A stretch of 64,000 nt of DNA from Acidobacteriota bacterium (lineage in GTDB: Bacteria > Acidobacteriota > Terriglobia > Terriglobales > Acidobacteriaceae): the NCBI GenBank assembly GCA_021780075.1, contig JAJXZL010000005.1, positions 248,001 to 312,000 of the forward strand. The letters run 5' to 3'. A program made the translations under genes and the position numbers. Shown in pieces: positions 20,201 through 27,872 of the stretch. Under the pieces are notes generated by a model. The model was not told where the DNA came from, did not search any database, and worked only from the letters and a program-made list of their open reading frames with translations. Within the stretch, counting starts at the first letter, position 1; the number at the start of each line of letters is the position of its first letter.

Positions 20201-20437
20201 GACGTGAGGTGCGTTGATCAGAGAGGTTACGATGGGGTACGTCACCTGGTCTTCCACGAGTTGCGGGTTGCGACCCTGCCATTCCGTAAAGACGATGACC
20301 TGCCTGTCGGAAAGGTCCGGGATGGCATCGAGCGGGGTGTGCATCATCGCCCAAATACCCCATGCAATGGCGAAGAACACCCCCAAAAAGATGAAGAACT
20401 TGTTTCTTGCACTCCACTCGATAATCTTTTCAATCAT
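17252..20437 (-). CDS. heavy-metal RND efflux pump (CusA/CzcA family), second copy
   Basis: Inner-membrane proton antiporter of 1061 residues, full length. Hallmarks: IIEWSARNKFFIFLGVF, DAIPDLSDRQVIVFTEW, TM4 Asp in GAMVDGAIVMIENAHK, FMPPLYEGSLLYMPTGLPGQ in the porter domain and GGVAAETGVVMIVYLDEVYD in TM10. The C-terminal tail is Pro-rich. Its start overlaps the NosL-like gene (ATGA at 20434-20437) and its end overlaps the transglycosylase. With the Met-rich adaptor at 20964, Cu(I)/Ag(I) is the most likely substrate. It is clearly diverged from the pump at 7652, so this is not a recent duplication. Confidence 0.92.
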   Translation of the reverse strand: MIEKIIEWSARNKFFIFLGVFFAIAWGIWAMMHTPLDAIPDLSDRQVIVFTEWQGRNPQLVEDQVTYPIVTSLINAPHVQVVRGYSFFGLSFVYIIFDDQTDLYWDRSRVVEYMQGVQGNLPEGVTPTLGPDATGVGWSFMYALVDKSGNHDLAQLRTLQDWYVRYWLEAVPGVSEVASVGGFVKQYQVDINPDTLLAYHLPINKVIDAIRRSNNDVGGRVVEYTGREYMVRGLGYIQSVPELQKVVVGTNGDGTPIYLRNVADVHLGPDIRRGTADLNGQGNVAGGIVVTRYGENALAVINRVKAKIEQFKSALPKGVELVPVYDRSDLILRAVATLREKLVEEMIIVSLVCMLFLFHFRSALVAILTLPVAILMMFIAMYYMHLNANIMSLSGIAIAIGAMVDGAIVMIENAHKHLEKWEAHGRQGNRNNIVIAAAKEVGKPLFFSLLIIAVSFIPVFSLEAQEGRLFKPLAYTKTFSMMFASMLSVTLVPVLMLIFIRGKIAPEHKNPVNRFLIWVYEPIVHRALRFPKIVLLLAAVVLALTVPAAMKLGSEFMPPLYEGSLLYMPTGLPGQSITETANVTQLEDRIIKQFPEVVSVFGKGGRARTSTDPAPLEMGEATITLKPEDQWPKGMTEEKLVNQMDAALKIPGVSNSWTMPIKGRIDMLSTGIRTPIGIKVFGPDLSVIQGIGEQIEDALRNLPGTRNVYAERAVSGYYLDFKIDRDAIARYGLTVGAVEDVIETAVGGKNISTTVEGRERFPIDVRYMRDYRTDPQALDRVLVATPSGAQVPITQLAKISLTMGPPVVKTEGAVPLGYVYVDVAGVDLGSYVKNAMQVVNQKVKMPTGYYLQWSGQWEYMQRAAQTLRYVIPLTLLIIFVLLYTNFASVAKTIIVMLSLPFALAGGFWLLYFLHYNTSVAVWVGFIALGGVAAETGVVMIVYLDEVYDRRRAEGTMNTGKDLYDGIIEGAVMRVRPKMMTVTAIIAGLLPIMWSHGTGSDVMKRIAAPMVGGMVTSTILTLIVIPVVYEMWRGWEMRHGSGGAPMPHPEPEPLPAPAEAGR

Positions 20438-20967
20438 GGCTTCTGCACCTTCCCGGTTGTAGATGTCTCTTCGCTTTCAAGGTCATTGAGGCGCTTCAGC
20501 ACGCCGCCGTGCTGCACAATAAAATCGCGCGCGCGTTGCTCATTCGAAAACGCCATAACGCTCGGCGAGCAGCGGTCGAAACCGCGCAGATAGACGCTCT
20601 CCCGGCCCTGGCTTTCCGCGACCGGCGACATGCGCATACACATATTCACGGCGCTAGCTTCCACGAACCACGCGTTGTTTGGGTCCATGGGCCTGCTGGT
20701 TTCAAAATCAGCAACTTCCAGAATCTTCAGCGGTTTGCCTGTCTGCCGCGCCTCGATGATGGCGCACCGTACACAGCAGGTCTCATAATTCTTCCCACCG
20801 ATCGTCACTACTGCCCGGGTCTGCGGATGGATATCGCGGCCTGAAAATGGACAGATCTTGACGCTTCTATGGCTCACGAAATACCAAGCTCCGCCCAGAA
20901 GGGCCAGGACTGCAATGAGCCCGATCGTGCCTGCGACGAATATTCTTGTTCGCATGACGTTCCTCAT
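20434..20967 (-). CDS. NosL-like periplasmic copper-binding protein
   Basis: A 177-residue protein with an N-terminal anchor (IFVAGTIGLIAVLALLGGAWY), a Cys cluster (VKICPFSG, YETCCVRCA) and a C-terminal half typical of NosL-like copper chaperones (VNMCMRMSPVAES, VYLRGFDRCSPSVMAF, RARDFIVQHGG). It is embedded between adaptor and pump with ATGA overlaps on both sides, so it is very likely made in step with them. Probable role: delivering or sensing copper at the pump. The lipobox of classical NosL is not evident. Confidence 0.7.
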   Translation of the reverse strand: MRNVMRTRIFVAGTIGLIAVLALLGGAWYFVSHRSVKICPFSGRDIHPQTRAVVTIGGKNYETCCVRCAIIEARQTGKPLKILEVADFETSRPMDPNNAWFVEASAVNMCMRMSPVAESQGRESVYLRGFDRCSPSVMAFSNEQRARDFIVQHGGVLKRLNDLESEETSTTGKVQKP

Positions 20968-22385
20968 TTCTTCTTGCCCATGTCCATTCCTGGCATCGAA
21001 GCCATCATTTGCTGCATGGCGGCGCCGAGGCGGCTCTCCGAATCGATCAGGAAGTTTCCGGAGGAGACGATCTTTTCACCGGGATTGAGACCAGCCAATA
21101 CAACCGTTTGACCGTCGAACTGTTCGCCAATCTTGATTTCTCGCGGTTCAAAATAGCCATTCGGCTTGGCGATGAAGACCACTTGCCGCGTCCCGGAATT
21201 CAAAACAGCGTCGCTGGGCACTAGAGTTTGCGTCCCGTATTCGATGTTCAGCTTCACGTCGGCATACATATCAGGCTTCAACTCGTAACCGGGATTTGGA
21301 AACTCGAGACGAACCTTGATCGTCCGCGTCTTTGGGTCGAGCGTGGGGTAAACGTAGGTCACTTTTCCGCGCCATGTCTTTCCTGGCTGATAGCTCAACT
21401 GCATCTGAGCTGTCTGGCCCACATGAACAAACGGCGCCTCGTACTCGAAGATGTCCACGTAAACCCAGATCGTGGAGAGGTCTGCGATATCGTAGAGGTC
21501 GGTCTCCGGCGTCACGTAGGTTTGTTCGTATGCGTTACGCGTCATCACAAAGCCGTCGATCGGCGAATAGAGCGTCATGTCGTGCTGGGCCTTCCCGCTG
21601 GATTCAAGGCTATGAATCTGATCGTCGCTGATGTCCCAGAGCCGCAGACGGTCACGGGTTGCGCTCAGAAGAGAGTCCGCGCCGGCGGATACATCGGTAT
21701 AAGGCGTCTTCGCGAGATACTCCTGGCCTTTGCGGGCAATCAGGTACTCCTCTTCGGTTGACACCAGATCAGGACTGTAAAGAGTAAAGAGGGGTTGGCC
21801 CTTCTTAACCAGCTTGCCAACGTAATTGAGATAAACCTGATTGATCCAACCGGCGACTTTAACATGGACACGGGAAATTTTCTCCTCGTCCATCTGAATC
21901 AGTCCCACCGTATCGATGGTTCTCTGCAAGCGCGCGCGACGTACGGTAGTGTACGTGACGCCGATCTTCTGCTGCGTGGCGGCGTCCAGCACGACCGTTC
22001 CAGGCGCCATGTTCTGCATCCCCTGCATATCCATGCCCGCCATCTGTCCGCCTGAGTTATTTCCCGAGGACGATGAGGATTGGCCCATGCCGGGCATATT
22101 GGACATATCCATCCCCGGCATGTTGCCCGATTTCTGTTCTGAGCCAGCCGTCTTCTCCTTGTCTTGGCTGTTCGACATATCCATGCCCTGCATACCGGAC
22201 ATGTCCATTCCTGGCATATCGTTGGATTTCGCGGATGCCTGCTGCGCCGCTGCCGCCGCGGACCTATCTCGAGCCGCCTCTTTGTGCGCCGCGTACCAGT
22301 AAGCCGATCCGCCTCCGAGCAGAATTCCGATCACCAGCAGGGTGATTCCAAAGACCAGCGCGCGTTTTGTCAAAATTACTCTCAT
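20964..22385 (-). CDS. Met-rich CusB-like efflux adaptor
   Basis: Membrane fusion protein of the second pump, 473 residues. An N-terminal transmembrane anchor is followed (about residues 50-135) by repeated MPGMDMSGMQGMDMS-type Met/Asp motifs, and the C-terminus again ends MPGMDMGKKK. Such Met clusters bind Cu(I)/Ag(I) in the CusB/CusF world. The core (ISRVHVKVAGWINQVYLNYV, YSPDLVSTEEEYLIARKG, DLYDIADLSTIWVYVDIFEY) is standard CusB. GGAAGGAATAGCC precedes ATG, 12 bases after the channel gene. Confidence 0.9.
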   Translation of the reverse strand: MRVILTKRALVFGITLLVIGILLGGGSAYWYAAHKEAARDRSAAAAAQQASAKSNDMPGMDMSGMQGMDMSNSQDKEKTAGSEQKSGNMPGMDMSNMPGMGQSSSSSGNNSGGQMAGMDMQGMQNMAPGTVVLDAATQQKIGVTYTTVRRARLQRTIDTVGLIQMDEEKISRVHVKVAGWINQVYLNYVGKLVKKGQPLFTLYSPDLVSTEEEYLIARKGQEYLAKTPYTDVSAGADSLLSATRDRLRLWDISDDQIHSLESSGKAQHDMTLYSPIDGFVMTRNAYEQTYVTPETDLYDIADLSTIWVYVDIFEYEAPFVHVGQTAQMQLSYQPGKTWRGKVTYVYPTLDPKTRTIKVRLEFPNPGYELKPDMYADVKLNIEYGTQTLVPSDAVLNSGTRQVVFIAKPNGYFEPREIKIGEQFDGQTVVLAGLNPGEKIVSSGNFLIDSESRLGAAMQQMMASMPGMDMGKKK

Positions 22386-22397
22386 GGCTATTCCTTC

Positions 22398-23756
22398 CTA
22401 TTCCGTCAAGTCGGTATTGACCAGTGGCTCCAGGCGGGCCAGCGCGGTCTCGAAGTTACTGAGTTCCTGGTAGTAGTTCACCTCGTAGTCGAGGACGTAG
22501 ATGAAGTTGTCGAGCATGGAGAGAAAATCCACTTTCCCCACTTCGTACGAGGACATCGAAGATTCAAGGGCCAGCGACGATTGCGGCACAATGGCCTTTG
22601 AGTAGAGGTTCATGAGATCTCGCGATGCCGTCGCTGCCAGATACTGCTGTTTGATCTCAAAGTTGACGGTCGTAAGCCGGTCATCGAACTCGCGGCGAGC
22701 AGCATTCAGCCCGTGACTTGCTTCGATCACGCCCTCGCGTTGCTTGCTCCGGAAAAAAATTGGGATATTTACGCCGACCATAACGCCGTGCATATCCTGC
22801 ATATCCGGTCGCTGTTGGTAGCTGTACGCCACATCAAAGTTTGGTTCATAGGCTTTTTGCGCCAAGCTCACTGCGAATTGATTGCTCTCGATCATCCTCT
22901 TATCCCGTTCGAGGCCAGGATCGTTCTCGTGCGCCATCGTGTAGAGATCGTCAAGGGAGAGCTTGAAGTCCGCCGCCTTGACGGCCGCGGGTGGCGGCAA
23001 TGGGGACTCGGGATCCTGGTTGAGCAGGGTGTTCAGACGCACACGCACCGTGTGCTCTTCCTGGTGAAGAACGATCAGTTTCTGATCGATCCGGGAGACT
23101 TCGATCTGTGCCCTCAGGACGTCCTGCTGAATGCCCTTGCCCACTCGGTAGCGTGCCTCGGCGATACTCTCAAGCTTTAAAAGCAGATCCTTGTCCTTTT
23201 CGGTGATTTGAATCGCCTTGGTGTCGTAGAAATACGCGTAATAAGCCGCCTTTACTTCCGCCACGACCTGGCGCTCGGTTTGCTCATACTCCCACCGGCC
23301 GGCCTCCGCCTCGCGGTCGGCAATCTTTCCGCGCAGCGCCAACTTGCCCGGAGTGGGGAACGCCTGACTTACGGTAAGTCCTCGATAACTCGATGGGTCA
23401 CCCTTTTGCACGCTAAACGGAGTGATATTCCCCATCCAGCCTCCGGAAACCATCGGATCGGGGAGAGAGCGTGCCTGAGGTGCGCGGGCGCGCTGCGCCT
23501 GAAAACGTTCGGCCGCGCTTTTGATCGCCGGATTCTGAGCAAGCGCAACTCCAACCAGTTCCTGAAGGGTAATTTCAGAACCCTGCGATGCCTGACCGCT
23601 GGAGGTTGTGATCTGCTGCGGAACTGTGGGCACGGGCGCTGTCGGAATTTCCGACCCGGACGTCGTCGAACCGGTTTGCGCACTCGCAATGGCAGCGCAA
23701 GACGCGACAACTCCGGCGATGAGATACCACAGCTGCTTTTTCAAAGACTTGTTCAT
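22398..23756 (-). CDS. TolC-family outer-membrane channel, second pump
   Basis: A 452-residue outer-membrane factor with signal peptide (LWYLIAGVVASCAAIASAQ), the opening helix LQELVGVALAQNPAIKSAAE, the conserved turn AFPTPGKLALRGKIADREA and the second helical repeat. ATGA overlap with the upstream hypothetical gene (23753-23756). Forms the outer-membrane exit of the Met-rich efflux system encoded downstream. Confidence 0.9.
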   Translation of the reverse strand: MNKSLKKQLWYLIAGVVASCAAIASAQTGSTTSGSEIPTAPVPTVPQQITTSSGQASQGSEITLQELVGVALAQNPAIKSAAERFQAQRARAPQARSLPDPMVSGGWMGNITPFSVQKGDPSSYRGLTVSQAFPTPGKLALRGKIADREAEAGRWEYEQTERQVVAEVKAAYYAYFYDTKAIQITEKDKDLLLKLESIAEARYRVGKGIQQDVLRAQIEVSRIDQKLIVLHQEEHTVRVRLNTLLNQDPESPLPPPAAVKAADFKLSLDDLYTMAHENDPGLERDKRMIESNQFAVSLAQKAYEPNFDVAYSYQQRPDMQDMHGVMVGVNIPIFFRSKQREGVIEASHGLNAARREFDDRLTTVNFEIKQQYLAATASRDLMNLYSKAIVPQSSLALESSMSSYEVGKVDFLSMLDNFIYVLDYEVNYYQELSNFETALARLEPLVNTDLTE

Positions 23757-24559
23757 CGCTTCTCTCTCATCTCTGCGCCTTGCGGGGTCGGCTGGGTCGA
23801 GGTTCCCTGCGCGTACACGGGGATACTCTGGTTGTGCGCGTAGATTTCATCCGCCGCCCGGTCGAACAGACCGCGGGGAAGGGGCGTTTTCAAGTCGAAC
23901 GTGTAGGTGTCCCGATACCCGAAGATAAACAGGTGGTAGGGATCGGGGTCCGACAGAGTCTGAAGATCCGCCCAACGCCAGCTGCGGCTGTCCTCTTTTG
24001 AAGGAGTCACATAATCGATCCCGTCCTTGTGGAAGCGCAGTACTCCGTTTGTCCCACCAGAAAGCGCCCGATGATGCGCTGGAATGGCCGCAATGGCTGG
24101 CGTCCCAGAATCAGTGACGGCATCTTGCGATGGCCGTGCGATACCGGCAGCCAACTCGGCGGCGATTGATGGAGGTACTGCCTGCGTCAAGTCGAACTCG
24201 TATCTCTGTTCCCCCGGCCGGTGCAGGCTCCGGTTCATGTAGGTCTCAACGATCAGGCGGTGCGGGGCAATGAATGCAGTCCGAATCTCCGTGAGGCCCC
24301 ACTTCTGCGCGCGTCCACCTTCAGACCGGAACTCCACTCCGTTTTCATCGATTGCGATGGTACCGCGAACCTTCGTTCGTGGAAGAGTACGATGCTCTCG
24401 CGCCGGCGTCTCCCAACGTCCCGTAATGGCATTTGCGCCCTCGTTGGCGCTTCGTGGCTGCTGCGCAGCTCTTACAGTTACCGGTAGCCCGGCAAAAGCT
24501 ACGGTCGTGATCAACGCGAAGATGGCCCAGCCATTTCGCTTCCATTTTCTCGAAAGCAT
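23753..24559 (-). CDS. exported hypothetical protein of the efflux operon
   Basis: A 268-residue exported protein: signal peptide WAIFALITTVAFAGLPVTVRA. The body has two similar beta-rich segments (GTIAIDENGVEFRSEGG..KWGLTEIRTAFI and GVLRFHKDGIDYVTPSKEDS..WRWADLQTL), suggesting an internal duplication of a PH-like or lipid-binding-like beta domain. Last residues overlap the channel gene. No catalytic motif seen. Likely periplasmic; role in metal efflux inferred only from the operon. Confidence 0.65.
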   Translation of the reverse strand: MLSRKWKRNGWAIFALITTVAFAGLPVTVRAAQQPRSANEGANAITGRWETPAREHRTLPRTKVRGTIAIDENGVEFRSEGGRAQKWGLTEIRTAFIAPHRLIVETYMNRSLHRPGEQRYEFDLTQAVPPSIAAELAAGIARPSQDAVTDSGTPAIAAIPAHHRALSGGTNGVLRFHKDGIDYVTPSKEDSRSWRWADLQTLSDPDPYHLFIFGYRDTYTFDLKTPLPRGLFDRAADEIYAHNQSIPVYAQGTSTQPTPQGAEMREKR

Positions 24560-24680
24560 AGGTGTAGTCTCCAGTTTGTTGCTCTCCCTCTACTGGTCGG
24601 CAGACGGAGATCACTATCGATTGAATTTGAGCACTGGCGGCTCTGCAAATGGACGAGAAGCGTCAGCAGAGCGAGGAGCG

Positions 24681-25076
24681 TCAGATGAGAAACGTGCAAA
24701 GGTCGGATTGCGAGCGTCGGAGACTTCGCCGATCGATCTGGGACAACGCATCGTCCCAGCCCTGCATGATTGGCGTAAAGAAAACCGCGAAGCTCTCGCG
24801 CAGAACCGCGGAGTTAAGCAGGATCTCCGGGGCTCTCTGAGGAACGACGGCAACCAGGAAATGGGAGGTGACCTTGCAGCACGGCTGCGGAACATCCCTT
24901 GTCCCCCGGTGACTGCTGGCCCTGCTGGTCATTGTCTTCGCCATCATCGGGCATTCCGCCCCTCCGCAGCACGCCTTGGAATCGACGGCAGGCCGGCAGG
25001 GAACAGCAGCAAACATGGGGGTAGCCACGAGCACTCCCAGCAGGATGCCGGTAACGAGTTTGGCGAATGACTTCAC
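24681..25076 (-). CDS. Cys-rich exported protein heading the second efflux operon
   Basis: A 131-residue protein with signal peptide MKSFAKLVTGILLGVLVATP and a Cys/Met segment (VPCRPAVDSKACCGGAECPM, then VPQPCCKV). It is the positional and compositional counterpart of 4334-4705, which precedes the plus-strand efflux operon. Likely binds Cu(I) or another soft metal in the periplasm; no named family was recognised. Confidence 0.65.
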   Translation of the reverse strand: MKSFAKLVTGILLGVLVATPMFAAVPCRPAVDSKACCGGAECPMMAKTMTSRASSHRGTRDVPQPCCKVTSHFLVAVVPQRAPEILLNSAVLRESFAVFFTPIMQGWDDALSQIDRRSLRRSQSDLCTFLI

Positions 25077-25123
25077 TTTATCCCAATCTTCCTTTTGCGA
25101 TCTGCGCCGGTCGGTGACCTATA

Positions 25124-25447
25124 TCACACGGCCCGATCACCAACTGATACCCTTGCTAAATCAACTTCCCTTCCGCAAGGTTTATTGCAATTCTCGGGCC
25201 ATTGAACCGTTGGTCTGCGAAACGCGGGCGCGGGGTTATGTGGCAACTCGCTCGCCGTTATCTCTCCGGCGATTGCACCATCGTCTGCCATAGTCGAATT
25301 GGAGAGAAGCAAGAGAACATCATTGAGCGTGTCTTGAATACGGTTCTTCCGTGTGTGCAGCTTGCGGCCTGCTTTGGCCGTCAGCCGGCAGAGCCGGTAA
25401 CGGCCCGGTGCAGGACCCAGTGCACTGAATACCAACTCAGAACGCAT
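25124..25447 (-). CDS. small protein resembling RNA polymerase omega subunit
   Basis: ATG 25447 has GAAGGAGAGAA immediately upstream, a strong ribosome binding site. The first 50 residues (MRSELVFSALGPAPGRYRLC, LTAKAGRKLHTRKNRIQDTL) follow the omega-subunit pattern NRFxLxxLAxKAxRxLH. The remaining half has no family resemblance and may be a diverged or frameshifted tail. If omega-like, it is probably an extra, non-housekeeping copy. Moderate confidence in the gene, low in the name. Confidence 0.5.
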   Translation of the reverse strand: MRSELVFSALGPAPGRYRLCRLTAKAGRKLHTRKNRIQDTLNDVLLLLSNSTMADDGAIAGEITASELPHNPAPAFRRPTVQWPENCNKPCGREVDLARVSVGDRAV

Positions 25448-25580
25448 TTCTCTCCTTCATTCAGCCTTTGATAATGACCACAATTCCTGTGGAGGGGCGG
25501 GTGCGCCGGTCCGCCCTGTTAAGACCCGTCAGTGTCATTCCGTTGCTGCGCCGGTTGACGCTCCCGACGACGCAAGTGGG

Positions 25581-25594
25581 GTCAGGTGCCTGAC
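25581..25594. repeat. inverted repeat TCAGG/CCTGA (copy 1)
   Basis: GTCAGGTGCCTGAC: six-base arms GTCAGG and CCTGAC around a central TG. It shares the GTGCCTGA core with the perfect palindrome at 25961, so the two may be sites for one DNA-binding protein or fragments of a dispersed repeat. Confidence 0.35.
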
Positions 25595-25960
25595 AATCTT
25601 GAAATAGCACGTTGGATGCCATCTTCGCTCCGAATTTGCCATTTCGCTAACGCATTGATGAGCAAAACACTTATCCGGAGAACGACATGGGAATGGCAGC
25701 AGCCTGCGCCAAATCTGCCGCAAATGAGGCACTCACTGGCTGATACCGGACAGCAAACGCCTGGTCCACGCCCGATGTTAGAAAAGCGAACGAGCCGCAC
25801 ACGATGACAGATCTGGCTGTTTCAGCCACCGGATTGTCGATGCGTTGAGCGGTAGCCCTTGAGTCGCGCTCTTTCATGCCTTGAGGCACCGCGTCCCTTT
25901 CGTGGATTTGTTGGGATCGGGCACGACCTTCCCGTATGAGTGTCTCTTCTCGCGCAGGAA

Positions 25961-25978
25961 GTGCCTGATATCAGGCAC
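25961..25978. repeat. perfect 18-bp palindrome
   Basis: GTGCCTGATATCAGGCAC is identical to its reverse complement over 18 bases. It lies about 210 bases upstream of the pseudo-receiver gene at 26188 and shares its core with the element at 25581. Candidate operator; regulator unknown. Confidence 0.4.
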
Positions 25979-26187
25979 GCGAAACGATCAAATACGTTGC
26001 GTTAAACTTCTATCGCTCTGATTTCGCGTCGCGTGAGTGGGCCTCGAGATGGCACTCCAAATGCATGTAAGCAGGGTAACAACGAACGCACATCCTGACG
26101 CCGCTACTTACCAGAGCCAGGTTGAGGTGCAAGAAGCCGCTGCAGGTCAACGAATGGCCGTTGTCGCTGAAGGGAGAAGAGATTGAG

Positions 26188-26946
26188 ATGCCATCGTCTG
26201 CGCCGACAGTGATCGAGAACAACCTTCGTGACCGCCGCGAAGAGTCGACCCGCAAGCCTCGCAAGAATCCGCTGAATGGCAACTTGCAGGCTATTTTGGG
26301 GAGATCGTCCTCACACGAGCCCAGCAGACTACGTGTTTCATCAGCCTTGACAGGTCCAACAGATGAGAGCAACCGCAACGCAGTCGAAAACCGTGCGGAT
26401 ACGCCGTCCTCTTCGATTGCATGGGACTCCAGAATTCACAACGAAAGCTGGGGAGATGGTTACGGCACTGGGCGCAACACCCCTGGCGCTTCCGAATCGG
26501 GGCCGCCACGGGCCAAGGCCAATCAAGCCGTGTCTTCGCAGGTCTGGTTCGTCATCAGGGATGTTTACTATCGGGCGTGGATCTCTGAGTCGGCACGGAG
26601 GCTCAGTGTCCGAGTCCGGTTCGAAAACGGCGACCTCGACCTGCCGGCAGAACTGGCTGCTATGCCTGCAGCGGTGCGTCCTGCGCTGATCGTGGTGGAC
26701 CTGAACCATGCGAGCGCGAAGCCGCTCACTTTAATCACGCAGTTGCGCGCCAGACTGAAGAATTCGACGTCGATTATCGGATTTGTTTCGCGGGTCCAGG
26801 GCGATCTGAAAGTGCGCGGCGCCAAAGCCGGATGCGATGTCGTCGTATCTCGTCCGGCGTTCTCGCGGAACCTTTCAAAGGTTCTTCACCGTTACGGTGT
26901 CCGGGGAGGATCGCGTACTCCCGAGATGCCACGCCCGAGCGAATAA
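26188..26946 (+). CDS. protein with degenerate receiver-like domain
   Basis: A 252-residue protein; ATG 26188 has GGGAGAAGAG upstream. Residues 1-135 are low-complexity and probably disordered. The C-terminal 120 residues have the alternating pattern of a response-regulator receiver: VWFVIRDVYY, PALIVVDLNHAS (phospho-Asp position kept), STSIIGFVSRVQ, AGCDVVVSRPAF. The acidic pair normally near the N-terminus is absent, and the conserved Lys reads Arg, so it is likely a pseudo-receiver that does not take part in normal phosphotransfer. Partner unknown. Confidence 0.55.
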   Translation: MPSSAPTVIENNLRDRREESTRKPRKNPLNGNLQAILGRSSSHEPSRLRVSSALTGPTDESNRNAVENRADTPSSSIAWDSRIHNESWGDGYGTGRNTPGASESGPPRAKANQAVSSQVWFVIRDVYYRAWISESARRLSVRVRFENGDLDLPAELAAMPAAVRPALIVVDLNHASAKPLTLITQLRARLKNSTSIIGFVSRVQGDLKVRGAKAGCDVVVSRPAFSRNLSKVLHRYGVRGGSRTPEMPRPSE

Positions 26947-27040
26947 TGGCGAGCCGTGGCCATTGTTCGATAAGAATCGAAACCTGAATGCTTGAGCACG
27001 CCGGCAAGCAGATAGATCTTGAAGCAGAAAAGGAGTGGAC

Positions 27041-27475
27041 ATGGAAGGGACGACATTGCGGAAATTCAGGGAGATTGTCTACGGCGGCCTGTTTGGACTA
27101 GGTGCTGCCGCAATCGATATCGTGATGCACGCCAGAATGCATGGTCAGGAGCTCGTCGACGAAATCCTGCATCCAGGACCGGGAATGGCATTCTATCGGG
27201 TGCTCTACGTTGCCTTCGGCTTTATTCTTGGCTGGGCGCTGTGGCGGAGGAATAGGACAGAACGCAGATTCCGCCAACTCCTGAAAAGGTTGTGCGACAC
27301 AATCGATCTGTTTGAAGGACATGCGACCGTGGTCTATGCAAATGCACAGAGCCTGCTCATGCAGGAGACTTCGAAACCGCCAGAGAATGCGACGGCGAGC
27401 GCCGGAAACCTCTACGAGCACATGCAAAAGATTCGTACCTTGACGAACAGCTTGTCAGAACTCGCTCATTCATGA
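27041..27475 (+). CDS. small membrane protein with coiled-coil tail
   Basis: A 144-residue protein. AGGAG six bases before ATG 27041 decides the start over GTG 27035. Two hydrophobic segments (IVYGGLFGLGAAAIDIV, FYRVLYVAFGFILGWALW) are joined by a short loop, followed by a basic stretch and a helical cytoplasmic tail (RFRQLLKRLCDTIDLFEG to the end). Unknown function; it ends about 400 bases before the repeat array on the other strand. Confidence 0.6.
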   Translation: MEGTTLRKFREIVYGGLFGLGAAAIDIVMHARMHGQELVDEILHPGPGMAFYRVLYVAFGFILGWALWRRNRTERRFRQLLKRLCDTIDLFEGHATVVYANAQSLLMQETSKPPENATASAGNLYEHMQKIRTLTNSLSELAHS

Positions 27476-27744
27476 TCCCGGAGGCACCCACGTAAGAGCC
27501 GCTCTGAAAGGTTGCCAGCTGCGCACCTAGTGAGGATGCCGTCAAAACGCGGGCCGATGAAAGCGAATTGCGATGATTGGGAATGTTCTTGCCAAGAGAT
27601 TCGATGCGAGGTGCCGAGGCTTGCCATAAACGCTCGTTTGTCCAGCGAGACCGTGCTTCTCGACACTTCCCTGAGACGCCAGGGTGACCTGCCACAACGT
27701 GCTCTTTATCCACTTACCACTTCATTCGGGCTGGCTGTGGATTC
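27476..27744. other. intergenic region left of the repeat array
   Basis: About 270 bases without a supported gene, followed by two hairpins (27745-27789) and the degenerate repeat array. Part of it may be the trailer side of a minus-strand array transcript. Confidence 0.35.
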
Positions 27745-27789
27745 GAAGCTCGTGAAGAGCTTCTTTAGATCGGGAACATGATTCCCGAT
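27745..27789 (-). ncRNA. two consecutive hairpins beside the repeat array
   Basis: First hairpin: GAAGCTC (27745-27751), five-base loop, GAGCTTC (27757-27763). Second: ATCGGGAA (27769-27776), loop CATGA, TTCCCGAT (27782-27789). Both stems are perfect and only five bases apart. They lie beyond the array as read from the nuclease gene, so they could be the 3' structure of an array transcript, a small structured RNA, or a terminator without a T-run. Strand assignment is inferred from the nuclease gene. Confidence 0.3.
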
Positions 27790-27872
27790 TTGGAGAGGAC
27801 GAGGATAGAATGCCGCTAGCATGACATCCTCACGACCTGCGCCTCTTCCAAAAGTTCCGTCGAGTTGGCGGT

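Larger units (their letters stand above)
25448..26187. other. long intergenic region with palindromes
   Basis: About 740 bases with no supported gene. It holds two related inverted repeats, annotated separately at 25581 and 25961, and ends in a GGGAGAAGAG ribosome binding site for 26188. Short open frames on the minus strand around 25535-25889 look non-protein. Confidence 0.45.
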
